Below, one piece after another: positions 53,490 through 62,826 of a stretch of DNA of 64,000 bases. The translations under genes and the position numbers were made by a program. Positions within the stretch are counted from its first letter, which is position 1. Every line of letters begins with the position of its first letter. Origin of the DNA: Neisseria dumasiana (lineage in GTDB: Bacteria; Pseudomonadota; Gammaproteobacteria; Burkholderiales; Neisseriaceae). The stretch covers positions 372,001 to 436,000 of the forward strand of contig NZ_CP091509.1 of assembly GCF_022870885.1 (NCBI RefSeq). The letters are read 5' to 3'. The notes below the pieces were generated by a model. The model saw nothing but the letters and a program-made list of their open reading frames with translations. It was not told the DNA's origin and made no database searches.

Positions 53490-54353
53490 TTACTTTCTCG
53501 AACCGCCTATGCCGATTTCACCGCCGGAATGGTAAATCATGCCGCCGATTTCTTCCGCGTTGGGGCCGAAGAAGGTGAGGGTGTAATCGCCGTGGCCTTT
53601 TTTCTCGGTTTGTACCGAACCTTCAATACCTTTGCCAACCGCACGGTCGCCCAAAGTGTTGAGCTGAACCACATTTTTAATGTCGGCTTCTTTCAAAGTA
53701 ATCTTACCGGTTTCCTCAATGCCGGTTACGCTGCCGCTGCCTTTGCCTGAGTTGAAGTCAACCTGATAATTCAGACGGCCTGTACCCGAATCGCTGAATG
53801 CTTGGCCGGTGTAAGTGTATTTACCGGTTTCAGGCAGGGTTTGGGTGATATTGCCGGTAACCAAGCCGATCCGCATCGGGTCTTGCAGGATAATGTCTTT
53901 GCCGTTGTCATCTTTGGCAATTTTGCGTTTCGGGCCTAAGTAACCGGCAATGATGGAATGCTTTTGGCGGTAGGCTCTGATGCTTCCGCCGTTTGCAGTC
54001 GGAACGCTGTTCAATGCAGACAGGGCAAAATCGTCCAACACGATTTTTTTGCCTCCCGCATGGGTGTGGCCGTTGATGGTTACGGTGTAGGGTTTCAACG
54101 GGGCAGGGGCGGCAGAGCGGAACGCGCCGTTGTTTTGGGCGGCCTTACTGCCTGCATTATTGGCACTCACGGCAATCGGTTGTGCATCAACGGCCGTTCG
54201 GGTAACAGAGCTTGTAGTAGTGGTAACAGTAGATTGGGTTGAAGGTTGACCGCTGCCGCCACCGCCACATGCGGATAATGCCAGCATTACCAAACCTGAA
54301 AGTGCAATAGTTGAGTTATTGTTGTTTTTTCCTCTAGATGTGAAGCTTGCCAT
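53490..54353 (-). CDS. fHbp-like (Slam-dependent) surface lipoprotein
   Basis: 287 residues. The lipoprotein signal has lipobox LSAC followed by GGGGSGQ. A Ser/Thr/Ala linker (about 38-85) leads to a body that parallels factor H binding protein segment by segment: GGSIRAYRQKHSIIAGYLGP (fHbp ...FQVYKQSHSALTAFQ), IGLVTGNITQTLPETGKYTYTGQAFS, GTGRLNYQVDFNSGKGSGSVTGIEETGKITLKEADIK and IEGSVQTEKKGHGDYTLTFFGPNAEEIGGMIY. The C-terminal part is the eight-stranded lipoprotein barrel shared by fHbp, TbpB and HpuA. It is probably exported to the surface by a Slam protein. Binding to factor H, haemoglobin or another ligand cannot be told. A Fur-like box lies upstream. Confidence 0.85.
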   Translation of the reverse strand: MASFTSRGKNNNNSTIALSGLVMLALSACGGGGSGQPSTQSTVTTTTSSVTRTAVDAQPIAVSANNAGSKAAQNNGAFRSAAPAPLKPYTVTINGHTHAGGKKIVLDDFALSALNSVPTANGGSIRAYRQKHSIIAGYLGPKRKIAKDDNGKDIILQDPMRIGLVTGNITQTLPETGKYTYTGQAFSDSGTGRLNYQVDFNSGKGSGSVTGIEETGKITLKEADIKNVVQLNTLGDRAVGKGIEGSVQTEKKGHGDYTLTFFGPNAEEIGGMIYHSGGEIGIGGSRK

Positions 54354-54375
54354 AATACATAAAATCCTTTCTTGA

Positions 54376-54394
54376 GATGATAAGGATTCTCATC
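54376..54394 (-). promoter_or_regulatory. Probable Fur box upstream of the fHbp-like gene
   Basis: gatgataaggattctcatc is a 19-bp imperfect palindrome close to the GATAATGATAATCATTATC consensus, 23 bases upstream of the start codon on the minus strand. It suggests iron-repressed expression. The rest of 54354-54657 is AT-rich and holds the cysE leader and no gene. Confidence 0.6.
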
Positions 54395-54657
54395 ATATCG
54401 GCTAAAATTGAGCTTATCAACCGCTTATATAAAAAAACAACCGAATATCTTTAAGTTTTGTTTAGTTGCATATCATAAAATCATGCTTTCCGATAGTCTC
54501 CGATTCTTCTGAAAAGCCTATTAAAACAGAGATTATCACTTATTTAACCATTTTTGATGTTGTATTGCATTCCTTAAAAATAGAAACTCATTTCTTGCCA
54601 AAAATACCACACTTAATATATAACAAACATCCCACCTACGTTTTCAGACGGCCCATC

Positions 54658-55461
54658 ATGAAAAAAGACCACCTCAATACTCCCGATTTCGATTTGTGGC
54701 AGGCTATCCGCCTTGAAACCGAAGAAGCCGTTGCTGCCGAACCGCTGCTGGCCAGCTTTCTCCATCAAACCGTGTTGCGCCACGCTTCGCTCGATTCTGT
54801 GTTGGCTTACCATTTATCAAGTAAACTTTCCAGCCCGATTATGGATGCCCGCGCGCTGTTTGAGATGTATCAACAGGCTTTATGCTGCGATACCGATATT
54901 ATCGAAGCGGTAAAGCTCGACCTATTGGCCTGCTACGAACGCGACCCCGCCTGCGACGAATATTCGCTGCCCCTGCTTTATTTCAAAGGTTTTCATGCAA
55001 TACAGGCGCACCGCATCAACCATTGGCTGTATGAACACGGACGCAAAACGTTGGCTTATTTTCTGCAGAACCGTTCGTCTGAAGTGTTCGGAGTCGATAT
55101 ACACCCTGCCGCCCGTTTCGGCCACGGTTTGATGCTCGACCATGCAACAGGTTTTGTTGCCGGCGAAACGGCGGTGCTGGGCAACAATATTTCTATTCTG
55201 CACGGCGTAACGCTCGGCGGTTCGGGCAAAGAAAGCGGAGACCGCCATCCGAAAGTGGGCGACGGCGTGATGATCGGTGCCAATGCTTCTATTTTGGGCA
55301 ATATCCGCATCGGGGAAAGTGCCAAAATCGGTGCCGGCAGCGTGGTGGTGGCAGATGTGGCAGCGCACACCACCGTAGTGGGCGTTCCGGCCAAACCTAC
55401 CGGCAAAGCAGTTAATAATCCGGCGGGCGAAATGGATCAAAGTATGGGCTTTATGATCTGA
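54658..55461 (+). CDS. cysE: Serine O-acetyltransferase
   Basis: 267 residues from ATG 54658; the frame runs upstream to 54466 but without any domain. The N-terminal helical part (LWQAIRLETEEAVAAEPLLASFLHQTVLRHASL) is followed by the left-handed beta-helix hexapeptide domain (about 140-250) with DHATGFVAGETAVLGNNISILHGVTLGG containing the catalytic Asp/His. It makes O-acetylserine for cysteine synthesis. An uptake sequence touches the start (cagacggcccatcatg). Confidence 0.96.
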   Translation: MKKDHLNTPDFDLWQAIRLETEEAVAAEPLLASFLHQTVLRHASLDSVLAYHLSSKLSSPIMDARALFEMYQQALCCDTDIIEAVKLDLLACYERDPACDEYSLPLLYFKGFHAIQAHRINHWLYEHGRKTLAYFLQNRSSEVFGVDIHPAARFGHGLMLDHATGFVAGETAVLGNNISILHGVTLGGSGKESGDRHPKVGDGVMIGANASILGNIRIGESAKIGAGSVVVADVAAHTTVVGVPAKPTGKAVNNPAGEMDQSMGFMI

Positions 55462-55896
55462 TGTGCCGGTAGGCTTTGCTTTTACCGCTCAACTCAAACC
55501 GATACCCTATATAAGTAAACAGGTATCCGCACACATCCTACCGGATGGGCTGACAGGCCGCTCTGCCTGTATCTGCCCATCCGGTTTTGTCAACATACCC
55601 GCGTTCAAACGCCGTGTTTCTCATTCTGCTCTTTTTAAAATTAACGCAAATTAACAATATAACCCTGTATTCTTTACCCAAAGGCCGTCTGAAAAGGCCT
55701 GTACAACAACACAAACCGAAACCCGCCAAGCCGTCTCAAACAATACAGCAAGCCGTTCGATGTCATACTGCGGCCTTGCCGTATCTGTGTGTGAAAGTAA
55801 CGATTCTGCAAGCCTTTAAAAGCTGAAAATCAACTTTTACCGGTATGGTTCGGCCGGTGTTTCAAACCATCAAACCACTCCAAAGGAACACTCTTC
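55462..55896 (+). other. Gene-free stretch between cysE and the class I fumarase gene
   Basis: It contains the cysE terminator (55540-55588), one AG-form uptake sequence near 55682 and a CTCCAAAGGA ribosome site before the fumarase start. No gene or clear promoter is seen. Confidence 0.6.
55540..55588 (+). terminator. Terminator of cysE
   Basis: accggatgggc and gcccatccggt enclose a second stem (tgacaggc/gcctgta) and are followed by TTTTG. Confidence 0.8.
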
Positions 55897-57420
55897 ATGG
55901 CCATCATCAAACAAGAAGACTTCATTCAAAGCATTGCCGATGCTTTCCAATTCATCAGCTACTACCACCCCGTCGATTACATCCAAGCCTTATACAAAGC
56001 GTGGCAGAAAGAAGAAAACCCTGCCGCTAAAGACGCGATGACGCAGATTTTGGTCAACAGCCGCATGTGCGCCGAAGGCCACCGCCCCATCTGCCAAGAT
56101 ACCGGCATCGCCACCGTATTCCTGAAAATCGGCATGAACGTGCAATGGGATGCGCAAATGAGCGTGCAAGACATGGTGAACGAAGGCGTGCGCCGTGCTT
56201 ATACTCATCCCGACAACACTTTACGCGCTTCGGTTTTGGCCGATCCTGCGGGCAAACGCCAAAACACCAAAGACAACACGCCGGCGGTCATCCACATGGA
56301 AGTGGTTGCAGGCGACAAAATCGAAGTAACCTGCGCGGCCAAAGGCGGCGGTTCGGAAAACAAATCCAAGCTCGCCATGCTTAACCCTTCTGATTCGATT
56401 GTCGATTGGGTGCTGAAAACCATCCCCACTATGGGCGCGGGCTGGTGTCCGCCCGGCATCCTGGGTATCGGCATCGGCGGTACACCCGAAAAGGCTACTT
56501 TGCTGGCCAAAGAATCGTTGATGAGCCACGTCGATATTCACGAATTACAGGAAAAAGCCGCTTCGGGTGCGGAACTCTCCACCACCGAAGCCCTGCGTTT
56601 GGAGTTGTTTGAAAAAGTGAACGCGCTGGGCATCGGCGCACAAGGCTTGGGCGGCCTGACCACCGTTCTCGACGTAAAAATCTTGGATTACCCCACCCAC
56701 GCCGCGTCCAAACCCGTAGCCATGATTCCGAACTGCGCCGCCACCCGCCATGTGGAATTTGAATTGGACGGCTCCGGCCCCGCCGTACTGACCCCGCCTT
56801 CGCTCGATGATTGGCCGGACATCACATACAGCCCCGACAACGGCAAGCGCGTGGACGTAAACAATCTCACCAAAGAAGAAGTGGCCACTTGGAAAATGGG
56901 CGATGTGCTTTTGCTCAACGGCAAAATCTACACCGGCCGCGATGCTGCCCACAAACGCATGGTCGATATGCTCAACAAAGGCGAAAAACTGCCGGTCGAT
57001 TTCACCAACAAACTGATTTACTACGTCGGCCCGGTTGACCCCGTGCGCGACGAAGTAGTCGGCCCCGCCGGCCCCACCACCGCCACCCGCATGGATAAAT
57101 TCACCCGCCAAATGCTGGAGCAAACCGGCTTGCTCGGCATGATCGGCAAATCCGAACGCGGCGCAGCGGCCTGCGAAGCCATTGCCGACAACCAAGCCGT
57201 TTATCTGATGGCCGTGGGCGGTTCGGCCTACTTGGTGGCCAAAGCTATTAAAGAAGCCAAAGTCGTGGCCTTTGAAGACTTGGGCATGGAAGCGATTTAC
57301 GAGTTTGAAGTGAAAGACATGCCCGTAACCGTGGCGGTGGACAGCAGCGGAAAATCCGTACACGCCATCGCGCCGAAACAATGGCAGGCAAAAATCGGCA
57401 TTATTCCGGTTGAAGCCTAA
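55897..57420 (+). CDS. fumA: Fumarate hydratase class I (4Fe-4S)
   Basis: 507 residues. Cysteine-containing stretches typical of the class are RPICQDTGIATVFLKIG, IPNCAATRHVEFELDGSGPA and GAAACEAI. It has GGSENKSKLAML and GLGGLTTVLDV of the alpha part and KMGDVLLLNGKIYTGRDAAHKRM of the beta part. It hydrates fumarate to malate in the TCA cycle and is oxygen- and iron-sensitive. It lies in the opposite direction to fumC, 2 kb away. Confidence 0.93.
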   Translation: MAIIKQEDFIQSIADAFQFISYYHPVDYIQALYKAWQKEENPAAKDAMTQILVNSRMCAEGHRPICQDTGIATVFLKIGMNVQWDAQMSVQDMVNEGVRRAYTHPDNTLRASVLADPAGKRQNTKDNTPAVIHMEVVAGDKIEVTCAAKGGGSENKSKLAMLNPSDSIVDWVLKTIPTMGAGWCPPGILGIGIGGTPEKATLLAKESLMSHVDIHELQEKAASGAELSTTEALRLELFEKVNALGIGAQGLGGLTTVLDVKILDYPTHAASKPVAMIPNCAATRHVEFELDGSGPAVLTPPSLDDWPDITYSPDNGKRVDVNNLTKEEVATWKMGDVLLLNGKIYTGRDAAHKRMVDMLNKGEKLPVDFTNKLIYYVGPVDPVRDEVVGPAGPTTATRMDKFTRQMLEQTGLLGMIGKSERGAAACEAIADNQAVYLMAVGGSAYLVAKAIKEAKVVAFEDLGMEAIYEFEVKDMPVTVAVDSSGKSVHAIAPKQWQAKIGIIPVEA

Positions 57421-57439
57421 TACTGATTTTGTTTAAATA

Positions 57440-57472
57440 AGGCCGTCTGAAAGTATTTTTTTCAGACGGCCT
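57440..57472 (+). terminator. DUS-pair terminator after the class I fumarase gene
   Basis: aggccgtctgaaa, short T-rich loop, ttcagacggcct. Confidence 0.8.
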
Positions 57473-57610
57473 AAACTATTATGAGCAATACCAGATAGCG
57501 TTGTCGGCCGAGATTGCGGCGGTATATTTTGTTCAGAACCCGTATCGGCAGCGAGCCGTGCCTGCAAACGGGTTAATCTTGCTGACTGCGAACAAGCAAA
57601 GGAGAAAATC

Positions 57611-58006
57611 ATGCCGATTACAAAAGGATTCAAAACGCTGGTTAACGAAGCCATGAGCCAAATCACCACGCACAGCGTTGAAGAAGCGCGCCGCCGTGCC
57701 GAATCGGGAAAAGCCACCTTAATCGACATCCGCGACATCCGCGAACTCGAACACAGCGGCAGAGTACCCAATGCCTTTCATGCGCCGCGCGGGATGCTCG
57801 AATTTTGGGTTGACCCCGAATCGCCCTACCACAAACCGATATTTGCCAACGAAGATACCGAGTTTATTTTGTTTTGCGGTGCCGGCTGGCGCAGCGCCTT
57901 AGCCACCAAAACCCTGCAAGATATGGGCATGAACAACGTTTCCCACATCGACGGCGGCTTTGCGGCGTGGAAAGAACAAAACGCGCCTATCGAGAAAAAC
58001 GCTTGA
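57611..58006 (+). CDS. Rhodanese-like sulfurtransferase domain protein
   Basis: 131 residues, single rhodanese domain: ATLIDIRDIRELEHSGRVPNAFHAPRGMLEFW, the active-site loop FCGAGWRSALATKTLQDMG (Cys about 97) and HIDGGFAAWKEQNAPI. It is probably cytoplasmic and uses thiosulfate or a persulfide; partner unknown. A good AAAGGAGA site precedes the ATG. Confidence 0.93.
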   Translation: MPITKGFKTLVNEAMSQITTHSVEEARRRAESGKATLIDIRDIRELEHSGRVPNAFHAPRGMLEFWVDPESPYHKPIFANEDTEFILFCGAGWRSALATKTLQDMGMNNVSHIDGGFAAWKEQNAPIEKNA

Positions 58007-58030
58007 TTATCAAGATGCTTTAAAAACCAT

Positions 58031-58061
58031 GAGGCCGTCTGAAAAAAATTCAGACGGCCTC
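58031..58061. terminator. Bidirectional DUS-pair terminator
   Basis: gaggccgtctgaa, five-base loop, ttcagacggcctc. It separates the rhodanese gene (plus) and fumC (minus). Confidence 0.85.
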
Positions 58062-58107
58062 GATAGTGAATCGGCTACATTTTGCCGTGTCTCACATGTT
58101 TTTACGC

Positions 58108-59499
58108 TTAGCGCGGCGCCACCATATCTTCCGGTTTCACCAGCTCGTCAAACTCTTCTCCGCTGAGCAAGCCCAGCTCGATTGCCGTTTCACGCAAAGA
58201 TTTGTCGTTTTTATAAGCCGTTTTCGCCACTTTCGCCGCATTTTCATAACCGATTTTGCGGTTCAGCGCCGTTACCAACATCAGAGAGTGGTGTAGGAAG
58301 TAGTCGATTTTTTCCGGCACAGGCTCGATGCCGACGGCGCAATGTTCGTTGAAACTGTTGCAGGCATCGCCGAGCAGTCGCACCGATTGCAGCAGATTGT
58401 AACCGATCACGGGCATATAAACATTCAATTCAAAATTACCCGACGCGCCCGCCATGCCGACCGCCACATCGTTGCCGAACACTTGGCAGCACACCATAGT
58501 CATGGCTTCGGCTTGGGTCGGGTTGACTTTACCCGGCATAATCGAAGAACCCGGCTCGTTTTCGGGGATTTTGATTTCACCCAAACCGCAGCGCGGGCCG
58601 GAAGCCAGCCAGCGAATATCGTTGGCGATTTTGTTCAGGCTGGCGGCAAGGGTTTTGAGTGCGCCCGAAGCGTACACGCACGCATCGCGGCCGGCGAGTG
58701 CTTCAAACTTGTTCGGCGCGGTAACAAACGGCAAGCCGGAAAGTTCGGCCAGCTTTTCCGCCGCTTTTACCGCATAATCGGGGTGGCTGTTCAACCCCGT
58801 GCCCACCGCCGTGCCGCCCAACGGCAGTTCGTACAAACCCTTCAAAGCATCGTTCAGACGGCCTAATCCGTGGTCGAGCTGGCTCACATAGCCCGAAAAC
58901 TCCTGCCCCAAAGTTAACGGCGTGGCATCCTGCAAGTGGGTTCTGCCGATTTTCACAATCGGTGCAAACGCTTTGGCTTTTGCATCTAAGGTATCGCGCA
59001 ACGCTTTCACGGCCGGAATCAGCAGTCGGTTGATTTCAATCGCTGCGGCAACGTGAATCGCGGTAGGAAATGAATCGTTGGTGGATTGGGCGTGGTTCAC
59101 ATGATCGTTGGGGTGAACGGGTTGGTATGCCGCCAAGCCCGTTCCGGCAATTTCGTTGGCACGGTTGGCAATCACTTCATTCATGTTCATGTTGGATTGC
59201 GTGCCGGAACCGGTTTGCCACACCACCAAAGGAAACTGTCCTGCCAACTTGCCTGCCAACACATCATCGGCAGCTTTCACAATCAAATCGGCCTGCGTCT
59301 GTTCGATGCGGCCGAGAGAAGCATTGGTATGGGCGGCTGCTTTTTTTACCAAAGCCATGGCGTTGATTAAAGGTTCGGGCAAGGTTTCGCCGCCGATTTT
59401 AAAATTATCTCGGCTGCGCTGTGTTTGCGCCCCCCAATAGGCCTCGGCAGGCACTTGCACATCGCCCATGGTGTCGTGTTCGGTGCGGGTATTCATCAC
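58108..59499 (-). CDS. fumC: Fumarate hydratase class II (iron-free)
   Basis: 463 residues. Signatures are [57 protein letters not shown], and the SS loop [15 protein letters not shown] (about 318-332). It does the same reaction as the class I enzyme without an iron-sulfur cluster. Its promoter region has a probable Fur box. Confidence 0.97.
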   Translation of the reverse strand: MMNTRTEHDTMGDVQVPAEAYWGAQTQRSRDNFKIGGETLPEPLINAMALVKKAAAHTNASLGRIEQTQADLIVKAADDVLAGKLAGQFPLVVWQTGSGTQSNMNMNEVIANRANEIAGTGLAAYQPVHPNDHVNHAQSTNDSFPTAIHVAAAIEINRLLIPAVKALRDTLDAKAKAFAPIVKIGRTHLQDATPLTLGQEFSGYVSQLDHGLGRLNDALKGLYELPLGGTAVGTGLNSHPDYAVKAAEKLAELSGLPFVTAPNKFEALAGRDACVYASGALKTLAASLNKIANDIRWLASGPRCGLGEIKIPENEPGSSIMPGKVNPTQAEAMTMVCCQVFGNDVAVGMAGASGNFELNVYMPVIGYNLLQSVRLLGDACNSFNEHCAVGIEPVPEKIDYFLHHSLMLVTALNRKIGYENAAKVAKTAYKNDKSLRETAIELGLLSGEEFDELVKPEDMVAPR

Positions 59500-59561
59500 T
59501 TTGCTCCTTTGTTTGCTCTGTTCGCGGTTGAAAGAAAGAAGGGATTATTGCATACAAAATA

Positions 59562-59580
59562 AAAAATGATAATCACAATC
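59562..59580 (-). promoter_or_regulatory. Probable Fur box upstream of fumC
   Basis: aaaaatgataatcacaatc matches the Fur consensus core ATGATAATCA with an AT-rich flank. It is about 65 bases upstream of the fumC start, where it would overlap the promoter. The other parts of 59500-59825 hold a DUS-pair stem-loop and no gene. Confidence 0.55.
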
Positions 59581-59610
59581 AAATTATTCAATCAAGCAGA
59601 TGAAAAAGCT

Positions 59611-59642
59611 TAGGCCGTCTGAAACGGCTTTCAGACGGCCTA
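59611..59642. terminator. DUS-pair stem-loop between fumC and cysS
   Basis: taggccgtctgaaa, loop cggc, tttcagacggccta. It lies about 185 bases beyond the cysS stop; no gene lies between. Confidence 0.7.
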
Positions 59643-59825
59643 ACCAGCCTGTTTGTTGAATTGGCTGTAACCGGAAACGGATTTCAACTATCTCTTTTAA
59701 AAGCAGGTTTTACGGTGCGTTGTGTATGCTGCCGCCCGCTTGGGCTTGTTGGATATGACTGCCTCGCTGTGCTGCTGTGCCTTGAACCGGCATCACGTTT
59801 GGAGGTTCCGCACAGGTGTATCCCG

Positions 59826-61238
59826 TTATCCGCGTCGCCAAGTCGTACCGCCCGCGCCGTCTTCCAAAATAATGTTTTCGGCGTTGAGCAAATCGCGGAT
59901 GCGGTCGGATTCGGCCCAGTTTTTCTCGGCACGCGCTTGTTTGCGCTGTTCGATCAGGTTTTCGATTTCTTCGTTGGAGAGGCCGTCTGAAACGCTGCCG
60001 CCCTGCAAAAATTCCTGCGGATCACGTTGCAGCAAACCGATGATGCCGCCGAGTGCTTTCAGGCAGCCTGCGAGCTCGGAGCTGTTGGTTTTGTTGACTT
60101 CGTTGGCCAATTCAAACAACACGGCTATCGCTTCTACGGTGCCGAAGTCGTCGTTCATAGCGGCGAAGAAACGGTGGGTGTAGTCGTTGGCGTTTTCGCT
60201 TACGGCAAACTCGGCAGGCGGCGTGTTTTTCAAAGCGGTGTACAGGCGGGTGAGCGCGCCTTTGGCATCGTTCAAATGGGCATCGGAATAATTCAACGGG
60301 CTGCGGTAGTGTGCGCGTAAAATAAAGAAACGCACCACTTCGGCATCGTATTTTTCCAACACTTCGCGGATGGTAAAGAAGTTACCCAGCGATTTGGACA
60401 TTTTTTCGTTATCTACGCGGATAAAGCCGTTGTGTAGCCAATATTTCACATGGCTTTCAATCGCTTTGCCGCCCGAATGGTTGTGGCCGCAACTGCCGCC
60501 GTGTGCGCCGCAGCTTTGGGCGATTTCGTTTTCATGATGCGGAAACTGCAAATCTGCACCGCCGCCGTGAATATCGAAAGTGTCGCCGAACAACTCTTCG
60601 CTCATGGCCGAGCATTCGATATGCCAACCGGGGCGGCCCTGCCCCCACGGGCTTTCCCACGCCGGTTCGCCGGGCTTGGCGGCTTTCCACAAAACGAAGT
60701 CCAACGGGTCGCGTTTGAAACCGTCCACTTCCACGCGCTCGCCCGCGCGCAAATCGTCCAGCGACTTGCCGGAAAGCTGGCCGTATGCGGCAAATTCGCG
60801 CACGGCGTAGTAAACGTCGCCGTTGTCGGCGGCATAAGCCTTGCCGTTGTCGATCAGGCGTTGGATCATGCCCAACATCTGTTGCACATGCTCGGTGGCT
60901 TTCGGTTCTACATCGGGGCGGATCACGCCCAAAGCCGCCGCATCTTCATTCATGGCTCGGATAAAACGTTCGGTCAGCTCGCCGATGGTTTCGCCGTTTT
61001 CCGCGGCGCGGGCAATGATTTTATCGTCGATGTCGGTGATGTTACGCACATAAGTCAACGGATAGCCTTGCGCGCGCAACCAACGGGCAATCATGTCGAA
61101 CACCACCATCACGCGGGCGTGCCCCAAGTGGCAGTAGTCGTAAACAGTCATGCCGCAGACGTACATGCGCACGTTTTTAGGGTCGATGGGGATAAATTCT
61201 TCTTTTTGGCGGGTGAGGGTGTTGTAAACGGTTAGCAT
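59826..61238 (-). CDS. cysS: Cysteinyl-tRNA synthetase
   Basis: 470 residues. The zinc and HIGH regions ([24 protein letters not shown]) are near residue 30. KMSKSLGN (about 268-275) is the KMSKS loop. Zinc ligands continue in WHIECSAMS and the His-containing [21 protein letters not shown]. The C-terminal helical anticodon part ends in [13 protein letters not shown] short Gly/His insert ([19 protein letters not shown]) lies after the zinc region and may be a lineage variation. Confidence 0.96.
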   Translation of the reverse strand: MLTVYNTLTRQKEEFIPIDPKNVRMYVCGMTVYDYCHLGHARVMVVFDMIARWLRAQGYPLTYVRNITDIDDKIIARAAENGETIGELTERFIRAMNEDAAALGVIRPDVEPKATEHVQQMLGMIQRLIDNGKAYAADNGDVYYAVREFAAYGQLSGKSLDDLRAGERVEVDGFKRDPLDFVLWKAAKPGEPAWESPWGQGRPGWHIECSAMSEELFGDTFDIHGGGADLQFPHHENEIAQSCGAHGGSCGHNHSGGKAIESHVKYWLHNGFIRVDNEKMSKSLGNFFTIREVLEKYDAEVVRFFILRAHYRSPLNYSDAHLNDAKGALTRLYTALKNTPPAEFAVSENANDYTHRFFAAMNDDFGTVEAIAVLFELANEVNKTNSSELAGCLKALGGIIGLLQRDPQEFLQGGSVSDGLSNEEIENLIEQRKQARAEKNWAESDRIRDLLNAENIILEDGAGGTTWRRG

Positions 61239-61439
61239 GATTTGTTCTTTACACTGGGTTTGTTGATATAAAAATCCGCATTACCTGATCGGTTAAGGTA
61301 ATGGCACAGCTGCCTGTAACACTATGGCCGATGCTGCTCCGCGCTATTGGTGCTGCGGTTGGCGGCAAATAAAGCGCTTATTTTACCTGAGAGCGCGTAT
61401 TCCAGTTGTGGTTAAAACGGAAAAAGTCTTACCAAACCG

Positions 61440-61482
61440 TGTTTTCAGACGGCCTAATACTGTGTAGGCCGTCTGAAAACAC
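61440..61482 (-). terminator. DUS-pair terminator after the small lipoprotein gene
   Basis: tgttttcagacggcct and aggccgtctgaaaaca around a ten-base loop. The uptake cores face outward, opposite to the other pairs. The remaining 61239-61439 upstream of cysS shows no gene. Confidence 0.8.
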
Positions 61483-61491
61483 AGTTTCACA

Positions 61492-61866
61492 TTATCGCAC
61501 AAGCTTCCATTGAGTATCTCTCCGCAGCAATCGGATTTTACCATCGGGTGAAACATAACCGCCTTTTACTGCTTCAAGAATCGTGCCTGCGGGCATATCG
61601 TCGGCAAACATTTCCACATGTGAACGGTCTTGAGAGAAAACCGCATATGCAGGCGCATGGCCACCCAAGCGGTTGATTGTAATGTCTGCCGCGGCCGCAG
61701 GAATCACACATGCCTGTTTCAGCTCCGACCACGCCAGTTGGGGTGGATTGCAGGCGTCACTTTTTTCAAAATGCCGTTTTAGCGCACAGCCGCTCAAAGT
61801 ATAAGCCAACAATGCGGCCGATATGCCTAACCGCCAAGCAACTTCAACCGTTTTTTTAACAACCAT
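61492..61866 (-). CDS. Small predicted lipoprotein, function unknown
   Basis: 124 residues. The signal MVVKKTVEVAWRLGISAALLAYTLSGC has lipobox LSGC at Cys27. The mature part has CNPPQLAWSELKQACVIPAAAADITINRLGGHAPAYAVFSQDRSHVEMFADDMPAGTILEAVKGGYVSPDGKIRLLR, with a cysteine pair. I do not recognise a domain. It is divergent from the YhcB-like gene. Confidence 0.75.
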   Translation of the reverse strand: MVVKKTVEVAWRLGISAALLAYTLSGCALKRHFEKSDACNPPQLAWSELKQACVIPAAAADITINRLGGHAPAYAVFSQDRSHVEMFADDMPAGTILEAVKGGYVSPDGKIRLLRRDTQWKLVR

Positions 61867-62097
61867 GCCTGCTCCTGAGTATGTGAATTGAGTTGGTTGG
61901 TGTCGCTGGGCGCGACGTTCAATATATTTTTATGGCAACGGTGTCAGCATGTCGGTGCCGTGCGCCAATCTTTTTGCATGTATGGAAAATTCCATTGTTT
62001 ACAAAGCGATTTCATTGATAAGATTAATGTATGGCACATAAACTTATTTCTGCCACACCGTTGCTGCGCCTTATCCATCCATTCAAGAGGAAAAAAC

Positions 62098-62661
62098 ATG
62101 AATACTACGCTACCTTGGGAAGCTCAACTGGTATTGGCTGCTTTGGCAGGGCTTGTTTGCGGTTTGCTCATTATGTGGCTGATTCTTCGGTCTAAAGTGA
62201 ACCAAAACAGGCAAGACAGAGAAACGCTGATGCAAGAATTCGGACAATACCGCCAAAAAGTAGACGAGCATTTCATTGAAACTGCTGCTGCCGTTGATGA
62301 TTTAAACCGGAGTTATCAAAAATTGATTCAGCATTTCAGCAAAAACGCGCACAGCCTGATGGATAAGAAAACCCTGCAAGAACAGTTAAATAAACGCAGC
62401 GGTGCAGCCGTAACTTTAGCCTATCTCAGCCACTCGGATCATCAAGACAGCGGCACGCCGGATTTTGCCGTTCCTCCCCCTTCGGTGATGGGTGAAATAG
62501 AGGGGGCAGGCAAAAATAACGATGCCGATATTGCGTTGGAAGAACAAACCCCTGTCAGCGACATTCCCGTTATTGATCCCCCGGCCTTAGCTCAAGAATC
62601 ATGGCCGCAAAAAGGGGATGAAGTGAGCCAAGATGCGGAGGGGCAGGAAAATATTAAATAG
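62098..62661 (+). CDS. zapG: YhcB/ZapG-like membrane protein (DUF1043)
   Basis: 187 residues from ATG 62098, preceded by AAGAGGAAAAAA; the frame upstream to 61888 has no domain. One N-terminal membrane helix (LVLAALAGLVCGLLIMWLIL) is followed by the conserved coiled coil DRETLMQEFGQYRQKVDEHFIETAAAVDDLNRSYQKLIQHFSKNA, then an acidic, Pro-rich tail. YhcB/ZapG links envelope growth and division. The tail is longer than in E. coli. Confidence 0.85.
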   Translation: MNTTLPWEAQLVLAALAGLVCGLLIMWLILRSKVNQNRQDRETLMQEFGQYRQKVDEHFIETAAAVDDLNRSYQKLIQHFSKNAHSLMDKKTLQEQLNKRSGAAVTLAYLSHSDHQDSGTPDFAVPPPSVMGEIEGAGKNNDADIALEEQTPVSDIPVIDPPALAQESWPQKGDEVSQDAEGQENIK

Positions 62662-62802
62662 AGACCTCTGCAAACCCCTATCTGCGGTGCATTTCTGCGT
62701 TGGGCGCAGCTCACTCGCGCCGCCTGACATCTATGATTATGTCTGTATCGGTTGCGCTGCTACGCTTTAAACTGCATCCGCGTTCGGGGCGCAAAGGCTC
62801 CG
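62661..62802 (-). repeat. Diverged copy of the 143-bp MITE-like repeat
   Basis: It starts gagacctctgcaaaccccta and ends gggcgcaaaggctcc. The inside follows the reverse complement of 17800-17942 closely (tctgcggtgcatttctgcgt, gctgctacgctttaaactgc). It begins at the last base of the YhcB-like stop codon. Confidence 0.75.
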
Positions 62803-62826
62803 GCCTCTGAGGTATTGATGTCCGAT

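Noticed and set aside
59661..59990. 109-codon plus-strand frame beyond cysS
   Set aside because: It overlaps the end of cysS antisense, has no domain and no ribosome site.
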